DNA of 26,141 nt from Sanchytrium tribonematis (GCA_018985235.1 JADGIG010000062.1:1-26141); one strand, 5' to 3'; shown: positions 1-8,908, numbered from the stretch's first letter. Notes: generated from the letters alone by a model not told the origin. Numbers and translations: made by a program.

Positions 1-50
1 TGCTTCAATTTCTATTGAAACGAATGAGTGATATCGACGTGATATCATAA

Positions 51-776
51 ATGATTGTCAAACTTTTTCCTTTATCGATGAGTCTATACAACGATATACA
101 CAAGGAGATCGCTCAATATTCCTCCAAGATAGCAAAATGTATTGGAGAGGATAAAATTTACACCACATTACAAAATCAAATCTTTTTAAGATTCACATTC
201 AACGAGAGAAAATATACAGACATTTACTTTTACAAAAACGAGTTCTTTGTAGCTCCAATGAAAACTGCCGATCCAAAGTACACTGACAAAAGTGCAAAAT
301 CTAAATTTCCTATTCAACAAATCCGCAATTGGAAAAGCTGTTCACTACATTATTTTGGTTCGGATTATTCAATAAGCTCTTCCTGTGAAGAAACAGAAAA
401 CCTTCTATGTATATTAAAAGAGCTGGACGTCCCTTTAATTGAGGACAATAGCAAGAAATTCAAAACACCACGTTATTGTAAGATCAGGTACAATTTAAAG
501 CAACGATGCTTTGAAATGCTTCTTATTAAACCTTGCAAGTCAATTACTGCTATTAAAGCTGACAAGAGTCACAGTTTATATTGCTTTTTCAAATCTAAAT
601 ATCTTGCAAAGAAATTTAAAGAACTTCAATTTCTGATAACAGTGGGATTGATGTGTTTTGTTTATGTTATTGGAATGAGGCGGATATCAGTTTTTGCTAA
701 GCCAGACAAAAGTGTCATGGTTGACTTTATTTTGTCCATATGGATCACAGCTGCCATTTGTTTAAAATCAAAATAA
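51..776 (+). CDS. Unrecognised 241-aa protein with two C-terminal membrane segments
   Basis: I do not recognise this protein. Residues 1 to about 190 are soluble-looking, Lys-rich, with scattered Cys and aromatic residues. The last 50 residues hold two hydrophobic stretches (around FLITVGLMCFVYVIGM and VMVDFILSIWITAAICL) joined by a short basic loop, so the protein could be a C-terminal membrane hairpin. An in-frame TAA lies immediately upstream of the ATG, so the start is secure unless there is a spliced 5' exon. The stop TAA sits inside AATAAA (772-777). The gene converges on SERINC with only 6 bp between the stops. Function unknown; it could also be a diverged member of a known ER or mitochondrial membrane family. 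Confidence 0.7.
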   Translation: MIVKLFPLSMSLYNDIHKEIAQYSSKIAKCIGEDKIYTTLQNQIFLRFTFNERKYTDIYFYKNEFFVAPMKTADPKYTDKSAKSKFPIQQIRNWKSCSLHYFGSDYSISSSCEETENLLCILKELDVPLIEDNSKKFKTPRYCKIRYNLKQRCFEMLLIKPCKSITAIKADKSHSLYCFFKSKYLAKKFKELQFLITVGLMCFVYVIGMRRISVFAKPDKSVMVDFILSIWITAAICLKSK

Positions 777-782
777 ATTTTA

Positions 783-2087
783 CTAAAAGTTCCACTCCCT
801 ATCTGGCATCAGTATCGGAGCATAGAGTGTCCACAAATATAAAAGAATCACACACCAGGAAGATACAACTTTTACCCAAACAGATGCCCAACTATTTCCA
901 ATTTCTACAAATTGGCCATCTTGATTTTCATGAGTGATCAAATTATTCCAATTCGTAAGAAGCATGGATAAATACATGCATGCGATTGCAAATACAAAGT
1001 GAAAAAATGCATAACTATATAGACAACCATCTTGCTCATCATCCTGTGGGTACTTTTCAGTGACATTAGATTCCATCCTTTCCCGTTCCCCAATTAAAGG
1101 AACTGCTGCTTCTGTATCAGTAATACTACTTAGTGTAGAGCTTTTAGTAGCAGCTGATGAAGTAGAGTATAATATTGCAATAAATGTAAACAGAGCACCC
1201 AAAATGACAGTTGTATTTTTAGATCCATAAGAATTTGTATATGGATTGCAGGTATTCTTTGGTTCATTGACAATTGCACTGAATATCAGGTAAGTACTAT
1301 AGGCCATGACAATGCTGGCCTGAGTCAATCCAGATCTCGGATTACTTTCTTGAACATTAGGCGCAACACTTGCAAGTGTAATCGCGAGGCATAAAATAAT
1401 ATTAAAGGATATAAAGAATTGATTCAATCCACATTTTTCAGTACCATACCAAACAAACATTAGTACTGTAGCAATTATAGTTCCAATCATCAAAATCAAA
1501 CTAGTAGAGATCAAAACTCCCAAATAAAAATTATTTTGCTCCATATCCCAATGTTCTATCATTCTTTCAGTAAATGAGTGTGCCATATCCGTAAGTAAGA
1601 TTAACTGTATTAAAACAAACAAAAAAGCTCCTATAATAGCGATGTATTTTGAGTAAAAAATAAAAAATCCGTTTGGAATAAAAAATGACCCAACGAGCAA
1701 ACCAATATAAACTAACATCTTCGGACCCCAATATCCTGTCTGTATCGGACTTCTAGGATCTTTACTAGATTTGACGTTTAACATAAAAAGACTCAGAATC
1801 AAATGAAATAGTGTAAGTGCAAATTGAATTCTATGTACAGATAAAACACCATAGCATTCTCCCTGAGGACATTCGATTTTCAAGTAACCATGTGCCATTT
1901 CTTCTAATTTCTTATTCCAAGCATCACTTAGTGATATCCAGGCTAAAATTGCATTTAAAAGGAAAAGTATACCATAACCTGCTCTGGTAGCTACCGAACT
2001 CCCGATATTGCCACATAATCCCATACAGCACCTACATGCCATTCCACTCACACAACAAGCACATTCGCTAAATAGGAAGGTACACAT
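783..2087 (-). CDS. TMS1: SERINC/TMS1 family membrane protein
   Basis: Multipass membrane protein of the serine incorporator family (yeast Tms1, animal SERINC1-5), found in vacuole, endosome or plasma membrane and linked to phospholipid handling. The N-terminus has the family's Cys-rich segment (SECACCVSGMACRCCMGLCG) followed by a first TM. About ten hydrophobic segments follow, with a short acidic Ser/Thr-rich loop near residues 310-345. The C-terminus, LYLWTLYAPILMPDREWNF, matches the conserved family ending in which a last TM precedes a short Arg/Asp tail. At 434 aa it is slightly shorter than the usual 450-475. No intron is needed. Its start is 26 bp from the stop of the citrate carrier gene, in tandem on the same strand. 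Confidence 0.93.
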   Translation of the reverse strand: MCTFLFSECACCVSGMACRCCMGLCGNIGSSVATRAGYGILFLLNAILAWISLSDAWNKKLEEMAHGYLKIECPQGECYGVLSVHRIQFALTLFHLILSLFMLNVKSSKDPRSPIQTGYWGPKMLVYIGLLVGSFFIPNGFFIFYSKYIAIIGAFLFVLIQLILLTDMAHSFTERMIEHWDMEQNNFYLGVLISTSLILMIGTIIATVLMFVWYGTEKCGLNQFFISFNIILCLAITLASVAPNVQESNPRSGLTQASIVMAYSTYLIFSAIVNEPKNTCNPYTNSYGSKNTTVILGALFTFIAILYSTSSAATKSSTLSSITDTEAAVPLIGERERMESNVTEKYPQDDEQDGCLYSYAFFHFVFAIACMYLSMLLTNWNNLITHENQDGQFVEIGNSWASVWVKVVSSWCVILLYLWTLYAPILMPDREWNF

Positions 2088-2113
2088 TTATTGAAACTTG
2101 GGGAATTTTTGGA

Positions 2114-2956
2114 TCAAATAAGTTTAAGAATTTTTTCGTAAAAGAAAAAAACAATCCCACCTGACATGCTTACTCTGCATAGTCTCGGCAACATTCCAGA
2201 CCATAAAGCACCAACTCCTGATTCTTTTACCACCACGTAACCACAATGAAACAAATTTTTGTATCTATGAGCATCAAAGCCTTGCATTCTTGTTTTTACG
2301 ACATCAAAGGGCATTGTTGCAAAAGTGGTTATACTTCCAGCTATAAAACCTAGACCAAATATTACAAATCCATTTTTCATTTCACGTTTATCTGCTTCTT
2401 CTTTCAACATCGCATAAGTAGTGAATCGAATCATTTGATTAGCACCTTGTCTCATTATTACGGGCATCAATCCTCTATACACTCCTTTCAGACCTTCAGC
2501 TTTAATTATCTTTGAAATACCATCTATCATACCGTGAAATTTAGGATTTTCTCGTCTAGAATCATGTATCAATTTCGTTTTGATAGTTTCTGATGGAGTT
2601 ACCGCTATGATTGCTTCTGTCACGCCACTCAAAAGGCCCGATAATAGAAGATTTGGCTTTGATAAATTACCATCCATTGTTAATAAATCTTTGAAATACC
2701 CATACGAGTAAAAACGAACCCCCGCTTTTAATGCAGTTCCTGCTATGTGAATATCTACTCCTTTGTAAATAGACTGTATGCCTTTGGTGGCAATAGTGCG
2801 TTTTAGTATTAAAATTGGTTTTTCTTTTTTTAACTGGGTGTTAGTCTTCACAAATTCTGTGGGATATGTGATAAATGCCTCGATAGCGCCCGCTAATGCA
2901 CCTGCAATAAATTTTCTAGATTTAGATTTTTCTTTGTCCATTTTGCAGGGGAACAA
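2114..2956 (-). CDS. CTP1: Mitochondrial citrate/tricarboxylate carrier
   Basis: Inner-membrane carrier of the SLC25 family, closest in motifs to the citrate transporter (Ctp1/SLC25A1), which exchanges citrate for malate or other tricarboxylates. The three carrier signatures are visible: YPTEFVKT (repeat 1), TPSETIKT (repeat 2) and MPFDVVKT (repeat 3). The citrate-carrier stretch around KLIHD and the later YRGLMPVIMRQGANQMIRF resemble yeast Ctp1 and animal SLC25A1 closely. The length of 280 aa is typical of the family. There are two possible starts, Met1 at 2956 and Met6 at 2941; Met6 gives a more usual short N-terminus. The divergent RRP46 start codon is only 15 bp from Met1 (30 bp from Met6). 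Substrate specificity is inferred from motifs. Confidence 0.9.
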   Translation of the reverse strand: MFPCKMDKEKSKSRKFIAGALAGAIEAFITYPTEFVKTNTQLKKEKPILILKRTIATKGIQSIYKGVDIHIAGTALKAGVRFYSYGYFKDLLTMDGNLSKPNLLLSGLLSGVTEAIIAVTPSETIKTKLIHDSRRENPKFHGMIDGISKIIKAEGLKGVYRGLMPVIMRQGANQMIRFTTYAMLKEEADKREMKNGFVIFGLGFIAGSITTFATMPFDVVKTRMQGFDAHRYKNLFHCGYVVVKESGVGALWSGMLPRLCRVSMSGGIVFFFYEKILKLI

Positions 2957-2971
2957 TAAAACGGCACGACA

Positions 2972-3550
2972 ATGGTGACGAAAATCAATTCCTTTATTCC
3001 AAAAATATCACCAGAATTGTGCAGAGAGTCCAATTCTGCAGAGGATTCTTTATCTTGTTATATCAACTCAGGCTTCCTATCTAATTGTCATGGGAGTTGC
3101 CTTTTAGAAAATGGGCCAAATCTTCTAATTGCCAGAGTAATTGTACATCCTGTTGTTAATAAAAGTGAAGAGAGATTCGTTGTAGAATTTAAAGAAAATG
3201 CGCAATTGTCCCATGTTATTAGAAAAGCACTATTTCCATGCATAATTTTTGAACAATTACCTAATACAATTTTACGGGTTCAAGTGGAGGCATTGAGTGG
3301 TGTAGACTCATTCCACTGCATAAATGCGGTTTCTCTGGCTTTAGTAGATGCAAATATTCCACTTTTGGGGATTATATCCGCATATCAGGAAGAAACTGAT
3401 AATGAAAAGTCGTTAATGGTTTGTTGCAATGATCAAATTACACACTTTAAATTAAAGGGCGAACTGAATTTATTTGACCAATGCTTTGAAGGCTGCCAAC
3501 AAGTTAGAAAGCTTATACAAGATCATATTAAAATAAAACTTAATTGTTGA
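2972..3550 (+). CDS. RRP46: Exosome core subunit RRP46 (RNase PH fold)
   Basis: RNase PH-like ring subunit of the RNA exosome, which supports 3'-5' processing and decay of rRNA, snoRNA and mRNA in nucleus and cytoplasm. The FLSNCHGSC segment early in the protein and the block CINAVSLALVDANIPL (the RNase PH alpha-helical motif, Rrp46/EXOSC5 type) support the call. The active-site residues of bacterial RNase PH are not evident, as expected for the inactive eukaryotic ring subunits. At 192 aa it is shorter than yeast Rrp46. The CDS end overlaps the convergent LtrA-family gene by 11 bp, so the 3' UTR of each must run into the other's coding region. MTR3 is the main alternative identity. Confidence 0.82.
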   Translation: MVTKINSFIPKISPELCRESNSAEDSLSCYINSGFLSNCHGSCLLENGPNLLIARVIVHPVVNKSEERFVVEFKENAQLSHVIRKALFPCIIFEQLPNTILRVQVEALSGVDSFHCINAVSLALVDANIPLLGIISAYQEETDNEKSLMVCCNDQITHFKLKGELNLFDQCFEGCQQVRKLIQDHIKIKLNC

Positions 3551-4988
3551 TTGAATCCTGCGTCTGGTCTTTTACCTTGTCTGCAAGATATCTATTGATA
3601 AACCATTCTACAATCATGAGAAGAAGTACCATACTAGTTAATATTGTTAAAGCTGCGAGGTATTCTCCAAAATTTGAAATATTGATTGAAATAATTATTA
3701 TCATTGAGCCAAATGAACATAACACCCTGCAGACTATGAATGGAATACCTTTCAAAGGATCATTGTCTAGAGAGTTTAAAGCAGCTAAGACGGTGAGTGC
3801 AAGACATAACGCATATAATTCTAATTTCATTTCACTAGTAATTTGTCCCTGTAATATATCGTAAGCGGCAGACGTGCCAATGAATAGTAGCAAGTGAAAT
3901 ACAAAATGACAAAACAGCCAGAAGATTTTTGATAGATCAGTGCAATTCATATCCGAAATTTTTGTTGAAAAATAATATATTCGCCAAAAACAAAAAATCA
4001 ATATGGTGTGTAATATTACCATCAGCAACGCTGGATAGCTAAAATCATTTAAAAAGATAGTTATACCAAACCATAATTTACCAAACATAGCTACGGTTAG
4101 TAATCGACATCTATCCTGCAAAAATAAGCATTCTCTTGTGTTACTTTGAGACCCAGAATAAAGAGACCCTAGAAACTCTAACATTACACCAATGCGCCAG
4201 AGCCAGATAATTTCATTGTAGTCATTATCAGTGACAGTCAAATATTTTAAAGTTAATCCCCAAAGAATCAATTCAATCAAAATTGACAAGATCCAGAACG
4301 AATGCTTCAAAATTGCTCTTTTGCCATGCGATAGAAGAGTCACGAGTATTTGGAACAGTAAAATAACTTTGGATAGTAAAATGGTACTCACAAAAGTAAA
4401 ATAAGCATCAAAGTTTGTATTTGCATAAGGCCTAGTGATTCCAATTGTCATAATTGCAAGTACTTGGACTAACTGAAAAAACTTGAAAAGCATATAGTCG
4501 GTATCAAATTGACTCATTAGAATAACTTGTCCATACCAAACTTGCCATATAAACATAAATTTTGCGATTATTCGAAAACCATCTTCAATCGACTCAAAAC
4601 GATTCTCAAGACTCATTTTGTATAAAGCAACTAATATCATAATATCTGATAGTAGTTCAAACCACATCGCATGATGCCAATTTGTCTTCTTTCCTTTCAA
4701 TTTCCACTTAATGGTCCTAGGTTCCTTCACGTGTACCGTAGAATTGCTTTTTGGTCTTTGTTGAAAATAGTTCTGAAATAATTCCTCAAGATCGTCGGAT
4801 GGTGGACTTTCTGGGTGGTGATTGCCTCGTGCAACATTTAGACCAGAAGCATGAGTAAAATCCACAAAACTGAGCGGTCGTTCATAAAGTTCATGAGAGT
4901 TGGTATTGCTGTTTCCCTCAATTTCAGATGACACGGACAAGTTCTCATTGTCTTCAAAATAATAATTATGTTCCATTTTGATTTTCAA
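3540..4988 (-). CDS. LtrA-family multipass membrane protein
   Basis: The sequence has a hydrophilic acidic N-terminus (about residues 1-105) followed by roughly ten hydrophobic segments. Two places recall the 'low temperature requirement A' family: WFELLSDIMILVALYKM, which parallels the family's WLELFFDLVFVVALSQL, and QDRCRLLTVAMFGKLWFG, which parallels its ERFGLLTIIVLGE. Both are diverged; the Glu in the second motif is replaced by Lys. LtrA proteins occur in bacteria and many fungi and their substrate is unknown. The first Met (residue 1) and Met5 are both possible starts. The 3' end overlaps RRP46 by 11 bp. It diverges from the GCFC-like gene across a 128-bp promoter. Confidence 0.72.
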   Translation of the reverse strand: MKIKMEHNYYFEDNENLSVSSEIEGNSNTNSHELYERPLSFVDFTHASGLNVARGNHHPESPPSDDLEELFQNYFQQRPKSNSTVHVKEPRTIKWKLKGKKTNWHHAMWFELLSDIMILVALYKMSLENRFESIEDGFRIIAKFMFIWQVWYGQVILMSQFDTDYMLFKFFQLVQVLAIMTIGITRPYANTNFDAYFTFVSTILLSKVILLFQILVTLLSHGKRAILKHSFWILSILIELILWGLTLKYLTVTDNDYNEIIWLWRIGVMLEFLGSLYSGSQSNTRECLFLQDRCRLLTVAMFGKLWFGITIFLNDFSYPALLMVILHTILIFCFWRIYYFSTKISDMNCTDLSKIFWLFCHFVFHLLLFIGTSAAYDILQGQITSEMKLELYALCLALTVLAALNSLDNDPLKGIPFIVCRVLCSFGSMIIIISINISNFGEYLAALTILTSMVLLLMIVEWFINRYLADKVKDQTQDSINN

Positions 4989-5116
4989 GGGGAAGAGTTT
5001 CTCTATATAAAATAGATGAAATAATTTGAATCATTTAAGCATTGTTCAAACTTTTGATCGAATTTCAAATACAGAAATTTTTATTTGCCAGCTTTAATAA
5101 ATGAAATCAAATCTCC
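4989..5116. promoter_or_regulatory. 128-bp divergent promoter
   Basis: This is the only non-coding DNA between the LtrA-family gene and the GCFC-like gene. It contains a TATATAAAA stretch at 5004-5012, about 105 bp upstream of the rightward ATG, which could be a TATA box for that gene. No other clear element is seen. Confidence 0.3.
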
Positions 5117-6283
5117 ATGTTTAAGAAACGTCAGAGAAAAGCAGCTAACACAAAACGTGTCCTAGAAGATAATAATAAGCAGATCATATTAACAAGCTCT
5201 AAGAAAAAGAAAATTGAAGAAGAGGATGACGAAAATATACATGACATATTAGAAATTGATTTTACTGATAAATCAGAAACTGAAGAATTAAAAGATCTTT
5301 ACTTTGAGGATAAAACTTCTCAAATTGAAACCCCAATAACATATAGACCAGTAGTAAATAACTCATCAAATGAATACCAAGATTCAATTGAAGTTGACGA
5401 TTCGGATTTGCACATTTTAAAACGGCAAGGTATTGCTGTGATAGCAGAGGAAACTGAGGAAATTAACTTGAAAAGTATATTCAATGAGGTCAATGAATTA
5501 GAAGCAAAACTGCATACTCAAGTTCAAAGTTTTACGCAGGATTACGAAATTATTGAAAACCGACTGAAAAATTTTCCATCAGCAACATTAACAAAAAATT
5601 TCTCAGAAGAAGAATTTTTAGGCCTTCAAAAAATGTCTCATCTGCTAAATTCTCTGTCTTCGATAGTATTGGATACAGGTGAATTGATCAGCGTTGCAAA
5701 TGCACACTCTAGAAATGTTTTTAAAAGAAAGCTCAATGCCAACATGATGTTATTGAATAGCATACTGAAGCCAATCGAAACGGTTGATTTGGAATTTATG
5801 ATGGATAATACTTCAAATTTAGACGCCAACAAATACTTTCCTCACTATGCTTATTTAAAAAAACTATTTACTGATGCTCCATTAATTGAAACTCCGCCTT
5901 ATATTGAAGTGTGGCAATATTGGTTTACAATAGATTATTGCTATAATGTAATTTTTAATGATTTAAGTGATATTCAAAAACTTTCGAGTATCATAGCAAA
6001 GAAAAACTTTTTAGTTCCTAAAAATTTACAGCTTTCATCATGTTTACTATTTCAAACCGATTGCAAAAAATGTGACTTTTTTGAAGATTATCTCATTGCT
6101 ATCTTAAATTGTGCAACATATAGCACTACGGCTTGTAATATAGACAAAATTCTAGATTTAATATTTGTATTTCCGATGGAATGGTACAAAGAAGAGTACA
6201 CCTTTATTTTAGAGGAGTTGATTCAAAAGTTGCCATCCGGCTTTGATACCTCGTACAAATTAGAGATTTTAAAGTCTAAATAA
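5117..6283 (+). CDS. Probable GCFC/PAXBP1-like nuclear protein (spliceosome-associated)
   Basis: The protein starts MFKKRQRKAANTKR, a basic N-terminus like that of the GCF/PAXBP1/ILP1 and NTR2 family, followed by a Lys-rich and then acidic stretch (residues 28-65). A segment ending in DSDLHILKRQGIAV recalls the family's 'E..WEQEQIRKGI' element, followed by a predicted helix or coiled coil (about 120-155). Near the C-terminus, LDLIFVFPMEWY resembles the 'INCFPKQWF' motif of PAXBP1. Family members bind intron-lariat spliceosome factors. At 388 aa it is much shorter than the animal protein. The call rests on short motifs only; it could be another nuclear coiled-coil protein. The stop TAA lies within AATAAA (6279-6284). 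Confidence 0.45.
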   Translation: MFKKRQRKAANTKRVLEDNNKQIILTSSKKKKIEEEDDENIHDILEIDFTDKSETEELKDLYFEDKTSQIETPITYRPVVNNSSNEYQDSIEVDDSDLHILKRQGIAVIAEETEEINLKSIFNEVNELEAKLHTQVQSFTQDYEIIENRLKNFPSATLTKNFSEEEFLGLQKMSHLLNSLSSIVLDTGELISVANAHSRNVFKRKLNANMMLLNSILKPIETVDLEFMMDNTSNLDANKYFPHYAYLKKLFTDAPLIETPPYIEVWQYWFTIDYCYNVIFNDLSDIQKLSSIIAKKNFLVPKNLQLSSCLLFQTDCKKCDFFEDYLIAILNCATYSTTACNIDKILDLIFVFPMEWYKEEYTFILEELIQKLPSGFDTSYKLEILKSK

Positions 6284-6340
6284 AATGATAAGTTTCATCA
6301 TTTCAGAAATTTTTTTTGAAAAACTTTGTCATTAGGCCAA

Positions 6341-7496
6341 ATGCTCAAAGATTTCTCGATTCCGGCTTCTCCTGTGAAGCAGCTTTCAAATTTACAATAC
6401 ACTCGCAAAATAGATTGTTTAAAAATAATACAAAATTTTTGGGAAAGTCAGGAGTATAAAACGATACAAATAGACAAGATTTTTTCTAGCGTATGGATAA
6501 ACGAACGCGATATTTTGGTCGGCACTAAATGCAATCACTTGCTACTTTTATCAAATGATAAAATTATAAAGATTCCCACCTTATTTCCTGAGCCTGATCC
6601 AAATTATATCAAGCATACAAGAAATTATTGCCAAGGAATTCATTCGCTAGAGGTAAACCCTAGCAAAACGCTGATGGGTGTTAGTGGCGGCAAACCCTAT
6701 GAGATCGTAATTATGAGATTACCTGAATTAGTGCCCATGGCGGTCTGTTTAGGTCATGATGATTTGGTATTTCAACTTGAATTTATTGATGACCATACTT
6801 TGGCTAGTTGTTCAAGAGACATGAAAGTCGGAATATGGGAATTGAGCTCTGCCTATTATTGCGGATTGACAGAGTCTGGACTTCCAATTTTTAAGCCCAA
6901 AACTATGATGGAAGGGCATGCTGCCCGAGTTCGAGACCTTTCAATTGACCATATAAAAAATCAAGTTTTTACTTGTTCCGCTGATCACAGCTGTAAAGTG
7001 TGGGATTTAGAGACTAGCCAAGCAATTTTGTCATTCCAACCAAATTATTGCGAAGAAATGATTTGTTCTTCGATAAGCCAAAATCTGTATTCTGTTGGTA
7101 GTCAAACTCACGTGACTCTTTTTGATAGTAGAATTAAGCAAGCTATTTTGTCTGTGGAAGGAAAAGATGAAGGTTGGGGAATTCGTAGCTTGGACCTTCA
7201 CAATGAGACAATAACGATAGGTGGTGGGAAGGGTCGAATTTCATTTTTTGATATAACCGCAAGCAAATATCTGCCAGTCAAAGACAAACCATACCATGTT
7301 AGTGGAGATGGTTGGTTCGTACTTTTCTTTCACATAGGATTATAGTAACCACGAGTACTTACGGACTATGTATGGAATAAGACTAAGAAACGCAATTTAT
7401 ACCATGTCGTACGATACTGACAGAACCCGATTATTTACTGGCGGCGGACCACTTGCTTTAGGTCTAGTTGGCAGTTATGCGTCATTATGGCACTAA
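6341..7496 (+). CDS. DCAF12: DCAF12-like WD40 protein (two exons)
   Basis: WD-repeat substrate receptor of DDB1-CUL4 ubiquitin ligases. Exons are 6341-7318 and 7338-7496, separated by a 19-nt intron, giving 378 aa. In-frame TTG lies upstream, but the first ATG is at 6341. Diagnostic segments shared with animal DCAF12 are: WINERDILVGTKCNHLL, GIHSLEVNPSKTLMGVSGG, SVGSQTHVTLFDSR, GWGIRSLDLHNETITIGGGK and, after the intron, NAIYTMSYDTDRTRLFTGGGPL ending GLVGSYASLWH. Without splicing the ORF stops 9 codons past the donor and loses this whole conserved C-terminal repeat. It is tandem after the GCFC-like gene and converges on bL34m (65 bp between stops). An AATAAA follows the stop within 20 bp. Confidence 0.9.
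7319..7337 (+). other. 19-nt spliceosomal intron in DCAF12
   Basis: GTACTTTTCTTTCACATAG, phase 0, between codons GGTTGGTTC and GATTATAGT. Removing it restores the DCAF12 C-terminus. The next possible acceptor (27 nt) would put TAA in frame. Confidence 0.88.
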
Positions 7497-7561
7497 TCTA
7501 ATTTAAATAGAAATAAAATATCGTTATTCGCTATTTATTTAGAATTTGCATTGTTTTGGGT

Positions 7562-7729
7562 CTAGTGTGAAAGGTATTTTCGTCCCTTTAAAACTCTTCT
7601 GAGCAGAATTTTTTGGCCCATCCTGTCCTTCCATCTAGATAAAAAACCCCAACGCCTTTTTCTTCTGATGGTCGATGGTTGGTATGTTCTCCCATAACTG
7701 GTAAATCTTTTGAATACAATTGACAACAT
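7562..7729 (-). CDS. MRPL34: Mitochondrial ribosomal protein bL34m, 55 aa
   Basis: A short gene, easily missed. The translated protein starts [20 protein letters not shown], then [13 protein letters not shown], and ends [12 protein letters not shown]. This matches the bL34 family consensus (R-T-[YF]-Q-P-S, K/R-rich core, GF..R, RR..KGR..L). bL34 binds the large subunit rRNA. The 13 residues before RTYQPS are basic and hydrophobic without acidic residues, as expected for a mitochondrial import sequence, and bacterial bL34 would begin at about that Arg. The gene converges on DCAF12. Its ATG is separated from the divergent FCF1 ATG by only 12 bp, so at least one of the two promoters must lie inside the other's coding region. 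Confidence 0.92.
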   Translation of the reverse strand: MLSIVFKRFTSYGRTYQPSTIRRKRRWGFLSRWKDRMGQKILLRRVLKGRKYLSH

Positions 7730-7741
7730 GAGGAGTTTGCA

Positions 7742-8275
7742 ATGGGGAAATCAAAGAAAACTCGATTGATTAGAGTAAAGAAGATGGCAGCGGTGCCTAA
7801 AAAGCCGGCAGAAAAGAAAGAAGAGGTTAATCATGTCCCACAAATTCCAACTTCTATGTTTCTTAGCTATAATTCGGCACTTGTTCCACCATATTCCATT
7901 TTAGTGGACACCAATTTTATCAATATGTCTATAAAAAACAAGTTGGATGTCGTTGAAAATGCCATGACTTGCCTTTACGCTAAAGTTGAAATTTTACTTA
8001 CAGATTGTGTTGCAGCGGAACTGGAAAAACTTGGAGAAAAATACCGGTTAGCGCTAAAAACATCCAAGAGCTTTGAAAGACTTCCATGCTCTCACAAAGG
8101 AACTTATGCAGATGACTGCTTAGTCCAACGAGTTGAAAGGCATCGATGTTATATTATTGCTACTTGTGATAGGGATTTAAAGAAAAGAATTCGTAAGGTT
8201 CCAGGCGTGCCTATTATGTATGTAGGAAATCACCAATACAAGATAGAAAGACTTCCAGACGCATCATTATTTTAA
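7742..8275 (+). CDS. FCF1: FCF1/UTP24 PIN-domain rRNA endonuclease
   Basis: Nucleolar PIN-domain nuclease of the small-subunit processome, which cleaves pre-rRNA at the A1/A2 sites. It starts MGKSKKTR, the conserved FCF1 N-terminus, which fixes the start. The PIN domain runs from about residue 50 to 165. Acidic residues in the expected places are D56 (ILVDTNFIN), E93, D124/D125 ([11 protein letters not shown]) and D143/D145 ([12 protein letters not shown]). The C-terminal GVPIMYV...YKIERLPD is also family-specific. At 177 aa it is a little shorter than yeast and human forms because of a shorter basic N-terminus. It is head-to-head with bL34m. The stop abuts a palindromic AATAAATTTATT shared with the convergent zinc-finger gene. 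Confidence 0.96.
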   Translation: MGKSKKTRLIRVKKMAAVPKKPAEKKEEVNHVPQIPTSMFLSYNSALVPPYSILVDTNFINMSIKNKLDVVENAMTCLYAKVEILLTDCVAAELEKLGEKYRLALKTSKSFERLPCSHKGTYADDCLVQRVERHRCYIIATCDRDLKKRIRKVPGVPIMYVGNHQYKIERLPDASLF

Positions 8276-8285
8276 TAAATTTATT
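8274..8285. terminator. Palindromic bidirectional poly(A) signal AATAAATTTATT
   Basis: A perfect 12-bp palindrome that gives AATAAA on both strands. It overlaps the FCF1 stop (8273-8275) and contains the stop of the convergent zinc-finger gene (8281-8283). Confidence 0.6.
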
Positions 8286-8908
8286 GATCAGAATGTCTAC
8301 GCATATGAATGATTAGATGCTTTTGTGTAACAAATCTTTTCTCGCAAATATAACAAGCAAAATTGCTTGTTAAGTATGGCGCTTTTAACATATGTTTGAA
8401 CCTGTGAAATTTGCTCATCCAACTCCCCCAAATTAGCATATGGTAAGTTCATATGGGAAACAAAGGCATAAATATTTCTCGCGTTAATTCTAGTGTTATG
8501 AAAATTGCAAGTCTGCGATAGAATGTAAATGTTTGATAGGCAGGCACATGATAGCTCTGTAATAGTGGATTCATAATCGAAGCAACCAAATATGTATTTG
8601 AACAATGATAAATGGATCTTCAATAGCAGGATTGATTGATAAAATTCATTTTTCTTCTTGTTTGTAGAGTATTTAGAAATTAAAGCAATTTTATATATGC
8701 CCCAATAATTCAAAAATGTCGTCTGTGTTTGATTGCTCGGACGAGAATATTTGTAACTTATTTGTTATTTTGATCTTGATTCTTACTGCTCATGTTCCGA
8801 AGATCTGAATTTCTTCAGAGGCTGAGGAGTAGACCGAATTTCAATTACTAAATGTCTCACATACTCCTTAAATGAATTCAGATTAAAAAATTTACTAATT
8901 ACTTTCAT
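8281..8908 (-). CDS. Histone-fold-like plus C2H2 zinc-finger gene; frame and exon structure unresolved
   Basis: Two readings on this strand look coding but lie in different frames. The C-terminal one (8293-8355) is a consensus C2H2 finger, CX2C-X3-F-X5-L-X2-H-X3-H, beginning ACYICEKRF and ending before HSDQ and a TAA stop within AATAAA. Upstream, the frame open from 8764 down to 8297 contains a segment (about 8415-8650) that resembles a TAF3/TAF8-type histone fold, with RINARNIYAFVSHMNLP as its last helix. A shift of +1 near 8402-8429 is needed to join them: either a 22-nt intron (8402-8423), or one base too many in the run of five Gs at 8425-8429. A 5' exon is possible at 8787-8908, joined through a 30-nt GTAAG...AAG intron (8757-8786), but its ATG would overlap the PUF stop by 14 bp. 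It may also be a decaying gene. Confidence 0.45.

Noticed and set aside
6326..6340. Earlier DCAF12 start giving MSLGQ
   Set aside because: The first codon there is TTG; the first in-frame ATG is at 6341.
7319..7345. 27-nt version of the DCAF12 intron ending at the second TAG
   Set aside because: It would place TAA directly in frame and lose the conserved C-terminus.
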